A stretch of 64,000 bases of DNA from JBDSKH01 sp035495435 (GTDB taxonomy: Bacteria; Actinomycetota; Actinomycetes; Actinomycetales; Microbacteriaceae). Shown piece after piece: positions 33,080-42,331 of this stretch. The stretch is taken from the NCBI GenBank assembly GCA_035495435.1, contig DATJFV010000037.1, forward strand, positions 1 through 64,000, in the 5' to 3' direction. Under the pieces are notes generated by a model. That model searched no databases, was not told the DNA's origin, and worked only from the letters and a program-made list of their open reading frames with translations. Positions within the stretch are counted from its first letter, which is position 1. Each line of letters starts with the position of its first letter. Position numbers and translations under genes: made by a program.

Positions 33080-35796
33080 GCGGATTTCTTCTTTCTGGGT
33101 GCAGCGGATGAGGTGGTGGCTCGATCGAGGGCGAACCGCTCCGGGAACGGCGAGGTGCCGCCCTCGATGATCTGGCCGGCGAGCTGCCGGGCGAAGATGG
33201 GTGAGAAGGTGAACCCGGTCGTCGAGACGCAGGCGAAATAGCCGGGGACGCGCGTCGACTCGCCGACGATCGGCGAGAGGTCGTCGGTGAAGGCGATCAC
33301 CCCCGACCAGGTGCGCACGACGCGGACCGACTCCAGCGCCGGCACCACATCGAGCGCGACGCGCAGGTTGCCCGCGGCGCTCGTCCACGTCGTCGGGTAG
33401 CGCCGCGGATAGCCGGTCGCCGCCGTGGGCCAGCCGCCGCCGATGATGAAACCGCCGTGGCTGGTCTGCTTCAGGGTGAGCCGGCGGCCGATGTGCTGCA
33501 CCATCGAGGGCAGCAGCGGCGGGCGCGACTCGGTGACGTTGACGTGCAGCCCCTCGCGGCGGATCGGGAAGCGCAGCCCCACCATGCCGGCCAGCTCGCC
33601 CGCCCAGCCGCCCGTGCAGTTGACCACGCGACGGGCGCGGATGGTGCCGCTGCTGGTGCGCACCGTGAAGCGGTGACCGGCGGCGCGCTCATCGACGTCG
33701 ATGCCGAACACCTCGGTGTGCGTGCGGATACGCGCCCCGTGCTCGGCGGCGCGGCGGGCGTAGAGGATCGCGGTGACCAGCGGGTTCGCGTGGCCCTCGA
33801 GGTCGCAGTAGGTCGCGCCGAGCACCCGCTCCGAGAAGTAGGGTGCCCGCTCGCGCAGCGCATCCCCGGTGAACACCTCGGTGTGGATGCCGGCCAGCTC
33901 CTCCAGCTCGTGCTTCTCATGCAGGATGGCGAGCTGCTCCGGGGTCTCGGCGACCATCCACCCGCCCGTCTGGTGCAGCCCGAGGTCGCCGTCGAGTTCG
34001 GCGTCGAGCTGCTTCCACAGGTCGTAGGCCTCCACGCTCGAGCGGGCCTCCTGCAGCAACCGGTCGCGGTCGGCGTCGGTGCCCGCCCCGGAGAGCTGAT
34101 GGATGGCGAGCTGGAAGTGGAAGCTGCCCGCGTTGGTGCCCGAGGCCTCGCGGTTCAGCTCGCCGCGTTCGAGGAGTTCGACATCGACCCCCTCCTTGGC
34201 CAGGTAGTAGGCGACGGCCGCACCGGCGATCCCGCCGCCGATCACCAGCACATCGCACTCGCGGACCTCCGACGACGCGGGCCGGTCGATGTCGACGGGG
34301 ACCCGGTCGGTGCGCGGCGGCTCGACGGGCGTGGTCTCCTTGGCCGAGAAGAGTCCGGGGTCGACCACGCTCTGGTCGGCGATCGCGCCGATCGGGGTCG
34401 GCCGCACCGGCATCCGCGGGGTCGCCGGTGCGACGTCGCCGATGGCGACGCCCCGCTCGGCGGCGATCATCGAGGCGATGTGCCTGCCGCACATCCGCCC
34501 CTGGCACGGGCCCATGCCCGCGCGGGTGAGCGCCTTGACCGCGCTGACCTCGGGCGCGGTGCCGACGGCATCCTGCACGGCGGCCGCCGCAACACCCTCG
34601 CACCGGCACACGGTGGTCTCGGGCGTGGCCAGACCGAAGACGCCGGATCCGACCCGATACATTCCGGTGGTCGCCCGGCTGAGCGCTCGGCGGCGATCGA
34701 TGCGGCCCTGCAGCCGGTTGGAGAGGCGGGTGATGTCGGCGTCGGTGACGACACCGGCATCGAGAGCGGCGGCGAGCGCGGCGAGGCGCCCCTCGTCCGC
34801 CGCCACGGCGGAGCCTTCCACGCCGGTTCCGTCGCCGGCCGCGTAGATGCCGGTGACCGAGGTGCGGCACCACGGGTCGCGACGCACGACAGCGCCGCCC
34901 AGGTCTTCGTCATCATCGAACGAGCACCCGACCAGGCGCAGCAGCTCGGCCGACGGCGAGAAGCCGTAGCCGATGCAGAGCACGTCGGCCTCGATGGTCT
35001 GCTCGGTACCGGGGACGACCTTCCAGTCGGCGTCGACGCGCGCGTGAACCACACGCTCGACGCGACCGTCGCCCTCGGCGCGCACCACCATCCGCCGGTA
35101 TTTCAGCGGGATGCGGCGACGGATGAGCTCGGTCTGATAGCGGGCCGCGTCGAGCAGCAGGCCCACGTTGCCGGGAGCGGCCGCGGCGATTCTCGCCAGG
35201 ACAGCTGGGCGGGGCGCAGAGCCCGCTTCGAGCGCGGCGACGATGTTGGCGCCGTACCCCGCGAGCTGCGCGGGGAAGGCGAGTGCCACGGGCCCGGAAC
35301 CCGCGAAGACGATGCGCTGGCCGGGAATGAACGACTGCGTCTTGGCCAGCGTCTGCAGCCCGCCCGCCGTGATCACGCCGGGCAGCGTCCATCCGGGAAA
35401 CACCACCGGGCGGTCATGTGCGCCGGCGGCCACGATCACGCGCCGGGCACGGAGCTGCTGCACCGCGCCGCCCTCCGGCTGCACCACGACGGTCCAGCCG
35501 TCGTCCCCGGCGGGCTCGAGGTCGAGCACGCTGGTGCGCAGCATCACCGCCGCCGGGCTCGCATCGACCTCGTCGATCAGAGCCCGGCCGGCGGCGTACT
35601 GCGCGCCCATCGCCCGGGGGTCGGTGACCTGCATGCCGGGACCCGGCTGCTTGTACACCTGCCCCCCGAGCGTCGGGCGTTCGTCGATGAGCACGGTATT
35701 CAGCCCCGATGCGGATGCCGTGGCGGCTGCTGCCATACCAGCCGGTCCGCCTCCGACGATCAGGACGTCGTACACGTGCTCATCGACCTGGCCCAC
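33076..35796 (-). CDS. Fused HcnB-HcnC-type flavoprotein (probable D-hydroxyproline dehydrogenase)
   Basis: A 906-residue protein joining two subunits usually encoded separately. Residues 1-390 are an FAD/NAD(P)-type oxidoreductase (GGGPAG at 15-20, GSGPVA at 166-171). About 395-445 is a BFD-like [2Fe-2S] domain with Cys397, 399, 431 and 436 (CRCEG...GPCQGRMCG). After a Pro-rich linker (446-512) comes a DAO/sarcosine-oxidase-beta domain (VIGGGIAG, about 518-525) to the C-terminus. With the small [2Fe-2S] subunit it should oxidise a cyclic or N-substituted D-amino acid; cis-4-hydroxy-D-proline is favoured. The start is GTG 35794-35796, directly abutting the binding-protein stop. Confidence 0.88.
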   Translation of the reverse strand: MGQVDEHVYDVLIVGGGPAGMAAAATASASGLNTVLIDERPTLGGQVYKQPGPGMQVTDPRAMGAQYAAGRALIDEVDASPAAVMLRTSVLDLEPAGDDGWTVVVQPEGGAVQQLRARRVIVAAGAHDRPVVFPGWTLPGVITAGGLQTLAKTQSFIPGQRIVFAGSGPVALAFPAQLAGYGANIVAALEAGSAPRPAVLARIAAAAPGNVGLLLDAARYQTELIRRRIPLKYRRMVVRAEGDGRVERVVHARVDADWKVVPGTEQTIEADVLCIGYGFSPSAELLRLVGCSFDDDEDLGGAVVRRDPWCRTSVTGIYAAGDGTGVEGSAVAADEGRLAALAAALDAGVVTDADITRLSNRLQGRIDRRRALSRATTGMYRVGSGVFGLATPETTVCRCEGVAAAAVQDAVGTAPEVSAVKALTRAGMGPCQGRMCGRHIASMIAAERGVAIGDVAPATPRMPVRPTPIGAIADQSVVDPGLFSAKETTPVEPPRTDRVPVDIDRPASSEVRECDVLVIGGGIAGAAVAYYLAKEGVDVELLERGELNREASGTNAGSFHFQLAIHQLSGAGTDADRDRLLQEARSSVEAYDLWKQLDAELDGDLGLHQTGGWMVAETPEQLAILHEKHELEELAGIHTEVFTGDALRERAPYFSERVLGATYCDLEGHANPLVTAILYARRAAEHGARIRTHTEVFGIDVDERAAGHRFTVRTSSGTIRARRVVNCTGGWAGELAGMVGLRFPIRREGLHVNVTESRPPLLPSMVQHIGRRLTLKQTSHGGFIIGGGWPTAATGYPRRYPTTWTSAAGNLRVALDVVPALESVRVVRTWSGVIAFTDDLSPIVGESTRVPGYFACVSTTGFTFSPIFARQLAGQIIEGGTSPFPERFALDRATTSSAAPRKKKSA

Positions 35797-36648
35797 TCAG
35801 CAGGCCGGGAACTCGGGCGCGGTGGGCGCCATCCACTTGGTGTACAGGTCAGCCAGAGTGCCGTCCTCCTGCGACTTGCACAGGAAGCCATCGAGGATGT
35901 CGATCAGCTTCTGGTTGTCCTTCTGCACGCCCCACGAGCCGTAGTACAGGCTCAGCGGCTCGGCCAGGTCGGCCGCCACCAGTGCGTCGCCGTTGGCCTT
36001 GTTGAAGTCGGCCATCAGGTAGTCCTCGACGATGACCGCGTCGGCGCGGCCGCTGGCCACCTCGAGCAGTGCGGCGTTCTGGTCGGGGAAGCTGCTGATC
36101 GTCGCGTTGGGGAAGGTGTCCTTGCCCAGCTGCTCCGACGTCGAACCCTGCAGCGCGGTGATGACCACGCCCTTCTGGTTGTAGTCGTCGATGGTCGATC
36201 CGAGGTTGCCCGAGGCCGGGGTTCCGAGGATCGTGGCGTAGGGCACGTAGCCGCGGCTGAAGGAGATGACCTTCTTGCGCTCGTCGGTGGCGCCGAGGCC
36301 CACCGAGACCATGTCGAACTGACCGGCCTGCAGGCCCGGGATCAGGCCGTTGAAGTCGAGGTTCTCGATCTGGAGCTTCACGCCCATCTCGTCGGCCAGC
36401 GCGTTGAGCAGGTCGACGTCGTAGCCGGCGGGGTCGCCGTTGTCGTCGAGGAACATCTCGGGCTTGTACTGCAGGTTCATGCCGACCACGAGCGTACCCG
36501 GGGTCATCAGACCCTGGTCTGCTGCGGCGGGCTCATCGGTGGCGTCGCCGCCGCTGCCGCCGGCACAGGCGGTCAGCACCAGCGCTGACGCCGCGGCGAT
36601 CGCGACCAGAGACGCGCGCAGCGTCTTCTTGCTGAATCGTGATGTCAC
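35797..36648 (-). CDS. Polar amino-acid ABC transporter, substrate-binding lipoprotein
   Basis: A 283-residue solute-binding protein of the SBP_bac_3 (PAAT) family. The lipobox VLTAC lies near residue 28, then GTLVVGMNLQYKPEMFLD, GYDVDLLNALADEMG and DGTLADLYTKW are typical. Start GTG 36646-36648 is chosen because AGGAG (revcomp of 36656-36660) sits seven bases upstream; an in-frame TTG at 36666 overlaps that signal and is unlikely. It is 75 bases after the permease gene and directly precedes the fused dehydrogenase, suggesting that the imported ligand is the dehydrogenase pathway substrate. Confidence 0.9.
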   Translation of the reverse strand: MTSRFSKKTLRASLVAIAAASALVLTACAGGSGGDATDEPAAADQGLMTPGTLVVGMNLQYKPEMFLDDNGDPAGYDVDLLNALADEMGVKLQIENLDFNGLIPGLQAGQFDMVSVGLGATDERKKVISFSRGYVPYATILGTPASGNLGSTIDDYNQKGVVITALQGSTSEQLGKDTFPNATISSFPDQNAALLEVASGRADAVIVEDYLMADFNKANGDALVAADLAEPLSLYYGSWGVQKDNQKLIDILDGFLCKSQEDGTLADLYTKWMAPTAPEFPAC

Positions 36649-36723
36649 GTTGCTACTCCTTTTCAATGTGGGTGATGCGGGTGGTGCTCGGGTAGGGGTA
36701 TTGCAGGGGTGCTCCTATGGGAG

Positions 36724-37499
36724 TCACTTCGTGGTGCGCAGGGAGGACGTCGAGAGACTGCCCGCCTTGGTGCGCTCGATGATCGTGGCGACCTGGCGGT
36801 TCTGCCGTGAGCGCAGCGCACGCCCGAGGGCTCCCAGCGGGGGCCGGACGTAGGCGCCCTCGATGAGGCGGAACACCAGGTCGATGGCGAATGCGGCGAG
36901 CACGTAGATGATCGCGGCGGCCGTGTAGAGGACGAACGGCTGGAAGGTCGTCGCCACCAGGTTCTGGGTGACGCGGACCACCTCGAGCAGCCCGATCACG
37001 GTGAAGGTGGAGGTGTCCTTCACCATGCCGATGAACATGCTGCCGATGTTGGGAAGCGCGATCTTGACCGCCTGCGGCAGCGTCACCGAGAAGAAGATCT
37101 GCCGCGACCGCATCCCGAGCGCCCATCCGGCCTCGGTGTGGCCGTGGGGGATGGCTTCGAGCGCCGAGCGGAAGATCTCGGCGAAGAACGCGCTGTAGAG
37201 CAGAGACAGCGCGATCACGCCGGCCTGGAAGACGGTGAAGCGCACGCCGAGCAGCAGCGCGACGCCGAAGTACACCCAGATGACGCTCACCAGCGCAGGT
37301 ACGCCGCGGAAGATGTTGATGTACGCGGTGGCGATCCAGCGCACGACCCGCGGACCGGACCGCAGCACCGCCAGCAGCAACCCGAAGGCCACCGAGATGA
37401 CCAGCGCGACGATCGCCACCGAGAACGCGGTGAGCAGTCCGCCGAGCAGCGCCTCCCGGTTGTCCCAGATGAGGCTCCAGTCGTAGTCCCAGATCGACA

Positions 37500-37500
<1 letters not shown>
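36724..37500 (-). CDS. Polar amino-acid ABC transporter, permease
   Basis: A 258-residue HisM/GlnP-type permease with about five or six helices and the EAA loop (SALEAIPHGHTEAGWALGM, about 114-132) that contacts the ATPase. A single permease gene suggests a homodimeric channel. The ATG at 37498-37500 shares its first base with the stop of the ATPase gene; a GTG directly before it (37501-37503) is an equivalent start. The C-terminal tail (about 40 residues) is basic and cytosolic. It works with the adjacent ATPase and binding lipoprotein. Confidence 0.9.
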
Positions 37501-38252
<752 letters not shown>

Positions 38253-38262
38253 GCTGCTGTCC

Positions 38263-39225
38263 TCACGCTCGCACCTCGGTCACACTGACGAAGAGGTCAT
38301 CGGGGTCGCGGAAGTAGGCGTAGCGCCAGGTGCGCCCGCCCTCCATCCGGATCTCGGCGGGCTCGCCCGCCAGAGGCACGTCGATCGAGGCGAGGTACTC
38401 GATCGCGAGGTCGAGGTTGCGCGCGCCGATCGAGAACTCGAAGGTGCCGAGGTGACCCCACTCGCCGCGCATGTCGGGCCCGGCGGGAGTCTGCTCGACC
38501 GGCTCGAGAGCGGCGCCGTGCGGGCTCATCAGCAGCATCATGCGCTGGCTGGGAGGCTGGCGTCCGACCTTCTCGAACCAGGGGTTCATCGGCTCGTTGA
38601 TGCCGGCCATGTCGAAGAGCTTGCTGGTGAAACCGAGCCGCGTGTAGAACGCCTCGGTGCGCTCGGCATCCGTGATGCCGAAGGCGACGTGGTTGACGCC
38701 CTGGGGCCCGGCCGGGTGCGGCCAGCCCTCCTCGAGCGAACGCCACTCGATGAACTCGATCTTCGCGCCATCCGGATCTTCGACGTAGGACAACCCGCAG
38801 TGGGTGCCGTAGGGCTCGAGGACCTGGTCGTTGGGCTCCATGAGCACGGTGTGGCCGCGCTCGACGAGACCCTGATGGAAGTCCTCGTACTCCTTGACGT
38901 GGATGCAGACCTCGCAGATGCCGGGCTCGCCGTAGGCGAATCCGTCGGGGACCGGCGGCTGCGGCCGGCTGGTCAGCTGCACCAGCTTGATGCCGGCCCG
39001 CCCGAGGACGGTCGGGTTGGCGCTGCGCAGGTACACCACGCGCGCCTCGGTCGTGGCGTGACCGCTGACCACGTCGAGGCCGCCGAGGGCGCCGGTGTGG
39101 TCGAGCACGACATCCGTGAATCCGAGGCCGGCGTAGAAGGCTACCGATGCGTCCATGTCGGAGACACCCACGCCGATGTGGTCCACCCCCAGGAGCGTGC
39201 CGTAAGAGGCGTCAGACCCGTTCAT
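38263..39225 (-). CDS. Two-domain VOC (glyoxalase/extradiol dioxygenase) protein
   Basis: A 320-residue protein with two VOC modules: about 10-165 (GVDHIGVGVSDMDASVAFYAGLGF, ending DPDGAKIEFIEW) and about 175-318 (VNHVAFGITDAERTEAFYTRLGF, ending RDPDDLFVSV). Candidate metal ligands are the His in each DHIG/NHVA strand and the Glu in KIEF. Such duplicated VOC proteins include dioxygenases, glyoxalases and 4-hydroxyphenylpyruvate dioxygenase relatives, and I cannot assign the reaction. AGGAG seven bases before ATG 39223-39225 supports the start. It heads the importer/dehydrogenase operon. Confidence 0.78.
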   Translation of the reverse strand: MNGSDASYGTLLGVDHIGVGVSDMDASVAFYAGLGFTDVVLDHTGALGGLDVVSGHATTEARVVYLRSANPTVLGRAGIKLVQLTSRPQPPVPDGFAYGEPGICEVCIHVKEYEDFHQGLVERGHTVLMEPNDQVLEPYGTHCGLSYVEDPDGAKIEFIEWRSLEEGWPHPAGPQGVNHVAFGITDAERTEAFYTRLGFTSKLFDMAGINEPMNPWFEKVGRQPPSQRMMLLMSPHGAALEPVEQTPAGPDMRGEWGHLGTFEFSIGARNLDLAIEYLASIDVPLAGEPAEIRMEGGRTWRYAYFRDPDDLFVSVTEVRA

Positions 39226-39300
39226 CGTGCGTCTCCTCTCTGGCCGCTCGCCGGCCGGTGCTGAGCACCATCGTCATCGATGTCCGCGTTGGAAGCGATC

Positions 39301-39374
39301 GTATGCAATACGAACACTTGACCACAATACGCACAATAACGTTCGTATTGCGATACTCCGTTCGCATACCGTAC
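39301..39374. promoter_or_regulatory. Cluster of inverted-repeat operator half-sites between divergent operons
   Basis: This AT-rich gap (39226-39407) holds GTATGCAATACGAAC at 39301-39315 and its near-perfect inverse GTTCGTATTGCGATAC at 39341-39356 (one extra base). Between them lies the related ACAATACGCAC (39324-39334), and a fourth GTTCGCATAC follows at 39360-39369. The regular repeats of a G(T/C)TCG-(T/C)AT-type half-site suggest cooperative binding of a dimeric regulator controlling the VOC/ABC operon leftward and the SDR operon rightward. The IclR protein encoded at 29931 is the nearest candidate. Confidence 0.65.
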
Positions 39375-39407
39375 AGTTTTGACGTTCGCGCGAGGAAGTG
39401 AGGGGCT

Positions 39408-40166
39408 GTGACTGCTGTGCATTCATCCATGCTCCATTCCCGCCGTTTCCTCGTCACCGGCGGCGCGCGCGGGATCGGTGCGGCCGTCGTCGCCACCCTG
39501 GCCGCGCATGGCGCCGATGGCGCGGTCATCGACCTCGCCACCCCGGCCGACGGTGCGGCACCCTGGCCGGTCGTGGCTGCCGACGTCACCGATGAGACGG
39601 CGATGCAGGATGCCGTGGCCGGGCTCGTCGCCGACGGCGGCCCCTTCGACGGACTGGTCGCCGCCGCGGGCATCGTGCCGGCTTGGCACTCCCCCGCCGA
39701 CGTCGACCTCGCGGTGTTCGATCGCACCATGGCGGTGAATGTGCGCGGCTTCGTGGTCGCCCTGAAGTGCCTCGCCGCCGACATGCCGGCCGGATCGACC
39801 GTGGTCGCCATCGGGTCGCTCAACTCGTGGCGCGGCGATCCCCATCTGCTGACCTACGCCGCCAGCAAGCACGCCGTGCTCGGTGTGGTGCGCTCGGCCG
39901 CGCTCGCTCTCGGCCGCCGCGGCATCCGGGTCAATGCGGTCGCCCCCGGCCCCATCGCCACCGACGCCCTGCTCGAGCGGATCGACGCGCGCGCCGCCGC
40001 CACCGGCGCGGGCCGTGCCGAAGCACTGCACGCCTCGGCCGAGCTGACCGCCCTGGGTCGCCTGGCGACCGAGCAGGATGTGGCGGATGCCGTGCTATTC
40101 CTGTCAGCGAGCGGGTCGTCGTCGATCACCGGCCAGCTCATCCCGGTCGATAGCGGATTGCTGTGA
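39408..40166 (+). CDS. SDR-family oxidoreductase
   Basis: A 252-residue short-chain dehydrogenase: cofactor motif TGGARGIG (about 18-25), AAAG for NNAG (about 87-90), catalytic Ser (SLNSW) and YAASK (Tyr/Lys about 149/153), and a C-terminal GQLIPVDSG. Classical SDR of unknown substrate. GTG 39408 is used with GAGGGG just upstream; ATG 39429 would give a slightly shorter protein with the same domains. It starts the rightward operon of three NAD(P)-linked dehydrogenases controlled by the 39.3 kb operator cluster. Confidence 0.87.
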   Translation: MTAVHSSMLHSRRFLVTGGARGIGAAVVATLAAHGADGAVIDLATPADGAAPWPVVAADVTDETAMQDAVAGLVADGGPFDGLVAAAGIVPAWHSPADVDLAVFDRTMAVNVRGFVVALKCLAADMPAGSTVVAIGSLNSWRGDPHLLTYAASKHAVLGVVRSAALALGRRGIRVNAVAPGPIATDALLERIDARAAATGAGRAEALHASAELTALGRLATEQDVADAVLFLSASGSSSITGQLIPVDSGLL

Positions 40167-40179
40167 GGGCACCACGACG

Positions 40180-40935
40180 ATGAACCAACTCTCCCACCGG
40201 ACCGCGCTCATCACCGGAGTCTCTGGCGCGATCGGCTCGCAGCTGGCGCAGACCTTCGGCCGCTACGGGGCGCGGGTCATCGGCACCTACCGCGAGCATG
40301 CCGACGCCGCCGAGCAGGCCGTCGCGAGCATCCCGGCGGAGCGCCGCACGCTCGTCAGCGCGCACCTGGACGATGCGGCATCCGCCCGCGACCTGTGGAG
40401 CCGCGCCGCCGTCGACGACCTCGACACCCTGGTGGTCAACGCCGCGGCGATGGCGCCCACGCCGCTGTCCGGCGACGACGAGGAGTGGGACCACGGCTGG
40501 GAGCGGTCGCTGCAGGTCAACGTGATCGGCGCCGCGACCCTGATGCGCGAGGCTGCCGCGGCGTTCGCATCGCGGGGCTTCGGGTCGATCATCACCATCT
40601 CGAGCTGGGCGGGTCAGCAGGGTTCGCGCCTGCCCGACCTGGGGGCGTATGCGGCGTCGAAGGCGGCGCTGCGCAACTTCGGGCAGAGCCTCGCCCGCGC
40701 CTACGCCCGGCAGGGGGTGCGGGTGTACTGCATCGCCCCCGGCGTGGTGGACGCCGGGATGGGCACCGCCGGGCAGACCGCCGAGCAGGTCCAGGCCGTC
40801 GCCGAGGGTCTGGTGATGGGTCGCCTGGTGCAGGTGCAGGAGGTCGCCGAACTGGCCGCCTTCCTCGCAACCGATCTCGCGCCGAGTCTCAGCGGGTCAA
40901 CGCTCGATCTGAACGGGGTCTCGTATGTCCGCTGA
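40180..40935 (+). CDS. SDR-family oxidoreductase
   Basis: A 251-residue short-chain dehydrogenase: TGVSGAIG (about 13-20) at the cofactor site, NAAAM for NNAG, Ser in TISSWAGQQG and Tyr/Lys in YAASKAALRNFGQSLA. It is not a close copy of the SDR just upstream, so the two probably act on different substrates or successive steps. ATG 40180 lies 13 bases after the previous stop, and the last 11 bases overlap the next gene. Substrate unknown; hydroxy- or keto-acid derivatives are usual. Confidence 0.87.
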   Translation: MNQLSHRTALITGVSGAIGSQLAQTFGRYGARVIGTYREHADAAEQAVASIPAERRTLVSAHLDDAASARDLWSRAAVDDLDTLVVNAAAMAPTPLSGDDEEWDHGWERSLQVNVIGAATLMREAAAAFASRGFGSIITISSWAGQQGSRLPDLGAYAASKAALRNFGQSLARAYARQGVRVYCIAPGVVDAGMGTAGQTAEQVQAVAEGLVMGRLVQVQEVAELAAFLATDLAPSLSGSTLDLNGVSYVR

Positions 40936-41917
40936 TACCTCTGCCGCAGCCATCGACACCGTCGCCGTGATCGGTGCCGGCAGCATCGGCATCGCCTGGA
41001 CGATCGTGCACGCCTGCGCGGGGCTGCGGGTGCGGCTCTACGAACGTGACCCGCAACTGCGCGACGCGGCGCTGGCCGAGGTCGCCCTGAAGCTCGACGA
41101 TCTGACGGACGTCGGCCTCGTGGCCGAGACCAGCGCCGCTGTGCTGGAACGCATCACCGTGTGGGACTCGGTCGCCGACGCTCTCGTCGGTGCCGGCTAC
41201 GTGCAGGAGTGCGTCGTCGAAGATCTGGACGTGAAGCGCGCGATGTTCGCCGAACTCGACCGGCTCGCCGACCCCTCGGTGGTGCTGGCCAGTTCGACGT
41301 CGACGATCATGGCGTCGCGGTTCGCCGAGGACCTGCCGGGGCGCGAGCGCTGCCTCGTGGTGCATCCGGGCAACCCGCCCTACATCCTGCGGGTGGCAGA
41401 GATCGTGCCCGCCGCGTTCACGGCACCGTGGGCGATCGAGCTCACCCGCAACCTGCTCACCCGCGTCGCGATCGCCCCGGTGCTGCTCGACCGCGAGATC
41501 GAGGGCTTCGTCTTCAACCGCCTGCAGGGGGCGCTGCTGCGCGAGGCGTACTGCCTCGTGCGCGACGGCATCATCTCGGCCGCCGACATCGACACCCTCG
41601 TGCGTGATGGCCTCGGCCGCCGCTGGTCGGTGATCGGACCGTTCACCACCAGCGAGCTCAACACCCGCGGGGGCCTGCGCCGGCACGGCCAGGTGATCGG
41701 CCCGGTCTACGCCCGGCTCGGTATGGAGCGCGCGAACGAGAATCCGTGGACCACCGAGACCATCGAGACGGTGGCCAACGAGATCGAGCAGCAGCTGCCG
41801 CATCCGACCTGGGAAGAGAACGTGCGCGAACGCGACCGGGCGATGATCCGGCTGTCGGCCCTGCTCAAACTGCTCGACAACCCGCTGGCGCGGCGCGCGT
41901 CGACACCGACGCCGTAA
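40925..41917 (+). CDS. 3-hydroxyacyl-CoA dehydrogenase-family oxidoreductase (lambda-crystallin/carnitine dehydrogenase-like)
   Basis: A 330-residue NAD-dependent dehydrogenase. The N-terminal Rossmann domain has VIGAGSIGIAW (about 15-25), the linker ASSTSTIMAS, and the catalytic His in VVHPGNPPYILRVAEIVP (family motif HPxNPxxxxxxxE). The C-terminal helical domain starts about residue 190. Single-function members oxidise 3-hydroxy acids, L-gulonate or L-carnitine rather than fatty acyl-CoA. It overlaps the SDR gene by 11 bases and ends the rightward operon. Confidence 0.85.
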   Translation: MSADTSAAAIDTVAVIGAGSIGIAWTIVHACAGLRVRLYERDPQLRDAALAEVALKLDDLTDVGLVAETSAAVLERITVWDSVADALVGAGYVQECVVEDLDVKRAMFAELDRLADPSVVLASSTSTIMASRFAEDLPGRERCLVVHPGNPPYILRVAEIVPAAFTAPWAIELTRNLLTRVAIAPVLLDREIEGFVFNRLQGALLREAYCLVRDGIISAADIDTLVRDGLGRRWSVIGPFTTSELNTRGGLRRHGQVIGPVYARLGMERANENPWTTETIETVANEIEQQLPHPTWEENVRERDRAMIRLSALLKLLDNPLARRASTPTP

Positions 41918-41920
41918 GAC

Positions 41921-42331
41921 TCAGGCGCCCGCGGGCAGCAGTTCGGCCAGCAGACGCTCGACCCGACCGCGGATGTCGTCGCGGATCGCCCGCACCTCGT
42001 CCAGCGGCTTGCCTTTCGGGTCGGTCAGCTCCCAGTCCTCGTAGCGCTTGCCGGGGAAGATCGGGCAGACGTCGCCGCAGCCCATGGTGATGACGACGTC
42101 GGAGTCGCGCACCTGCTCCGTGGTCATCAGCTGCGGCACCGCCTCGGAGATGTCGATGCCCTCCTCGGCCATCGCCTGGATGGCGACCGGGTTGATCTGG
42201 TCGCCGGGCTCCGATCCGCCGGAGCGCACCTCGACGGCGCCGCCGGAGAGGGCACGCGCATACCCGGCGGCCATCTGCGAGCGGCCGGCGTTGTGGATGC
42301 ACACGAAGAGGACGACGGGCTTGTCGGTCAT
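41921..42331 (-). CDS. arsC: Arsenate reductase, low-molecular-weight phosphatase type
   Basis: A 136-residue thioredoxin-coupled arsenate reductase. The P-loop CIHNAGRS holds Cys11 and Arg17. Cys85 and Cys89 (GCGDVC) correspond to the resolving pair of S. aureus pI258 ArsC, and Asp104 is in the ELTDPKG loop. It reduces As(V) to As(III). Its ATG overlaps the aquaporin stop as ATGA. No ArsB or Acr3 pump gene lies in the window, so As(III) may leave through the adjacent channel, as proposed for AqpS systems. Confidence 0.92.
   Translation of the reverse strand: MTDKPVVLFVCIHNAGRSQMAAGYARALSGGAVEVRSGGSEPGDQINPVAIQAMAEEGIDISEAVPQLMTTEQVRDSDVVITMGCGDVCPIFPGKRYEDWELTDPKGKPLDEVRAIRDDIRGRVERLLAELLPAGA

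Noticed and set aside
33457..36588. Plus-strand open frame of over 1000 codons opposite the fused flavoprotein
   Set aside because: No domain or motif; composition is that of an antisense shadow. The minus-strand fusion shows complete FAD and Fe-S motifs.
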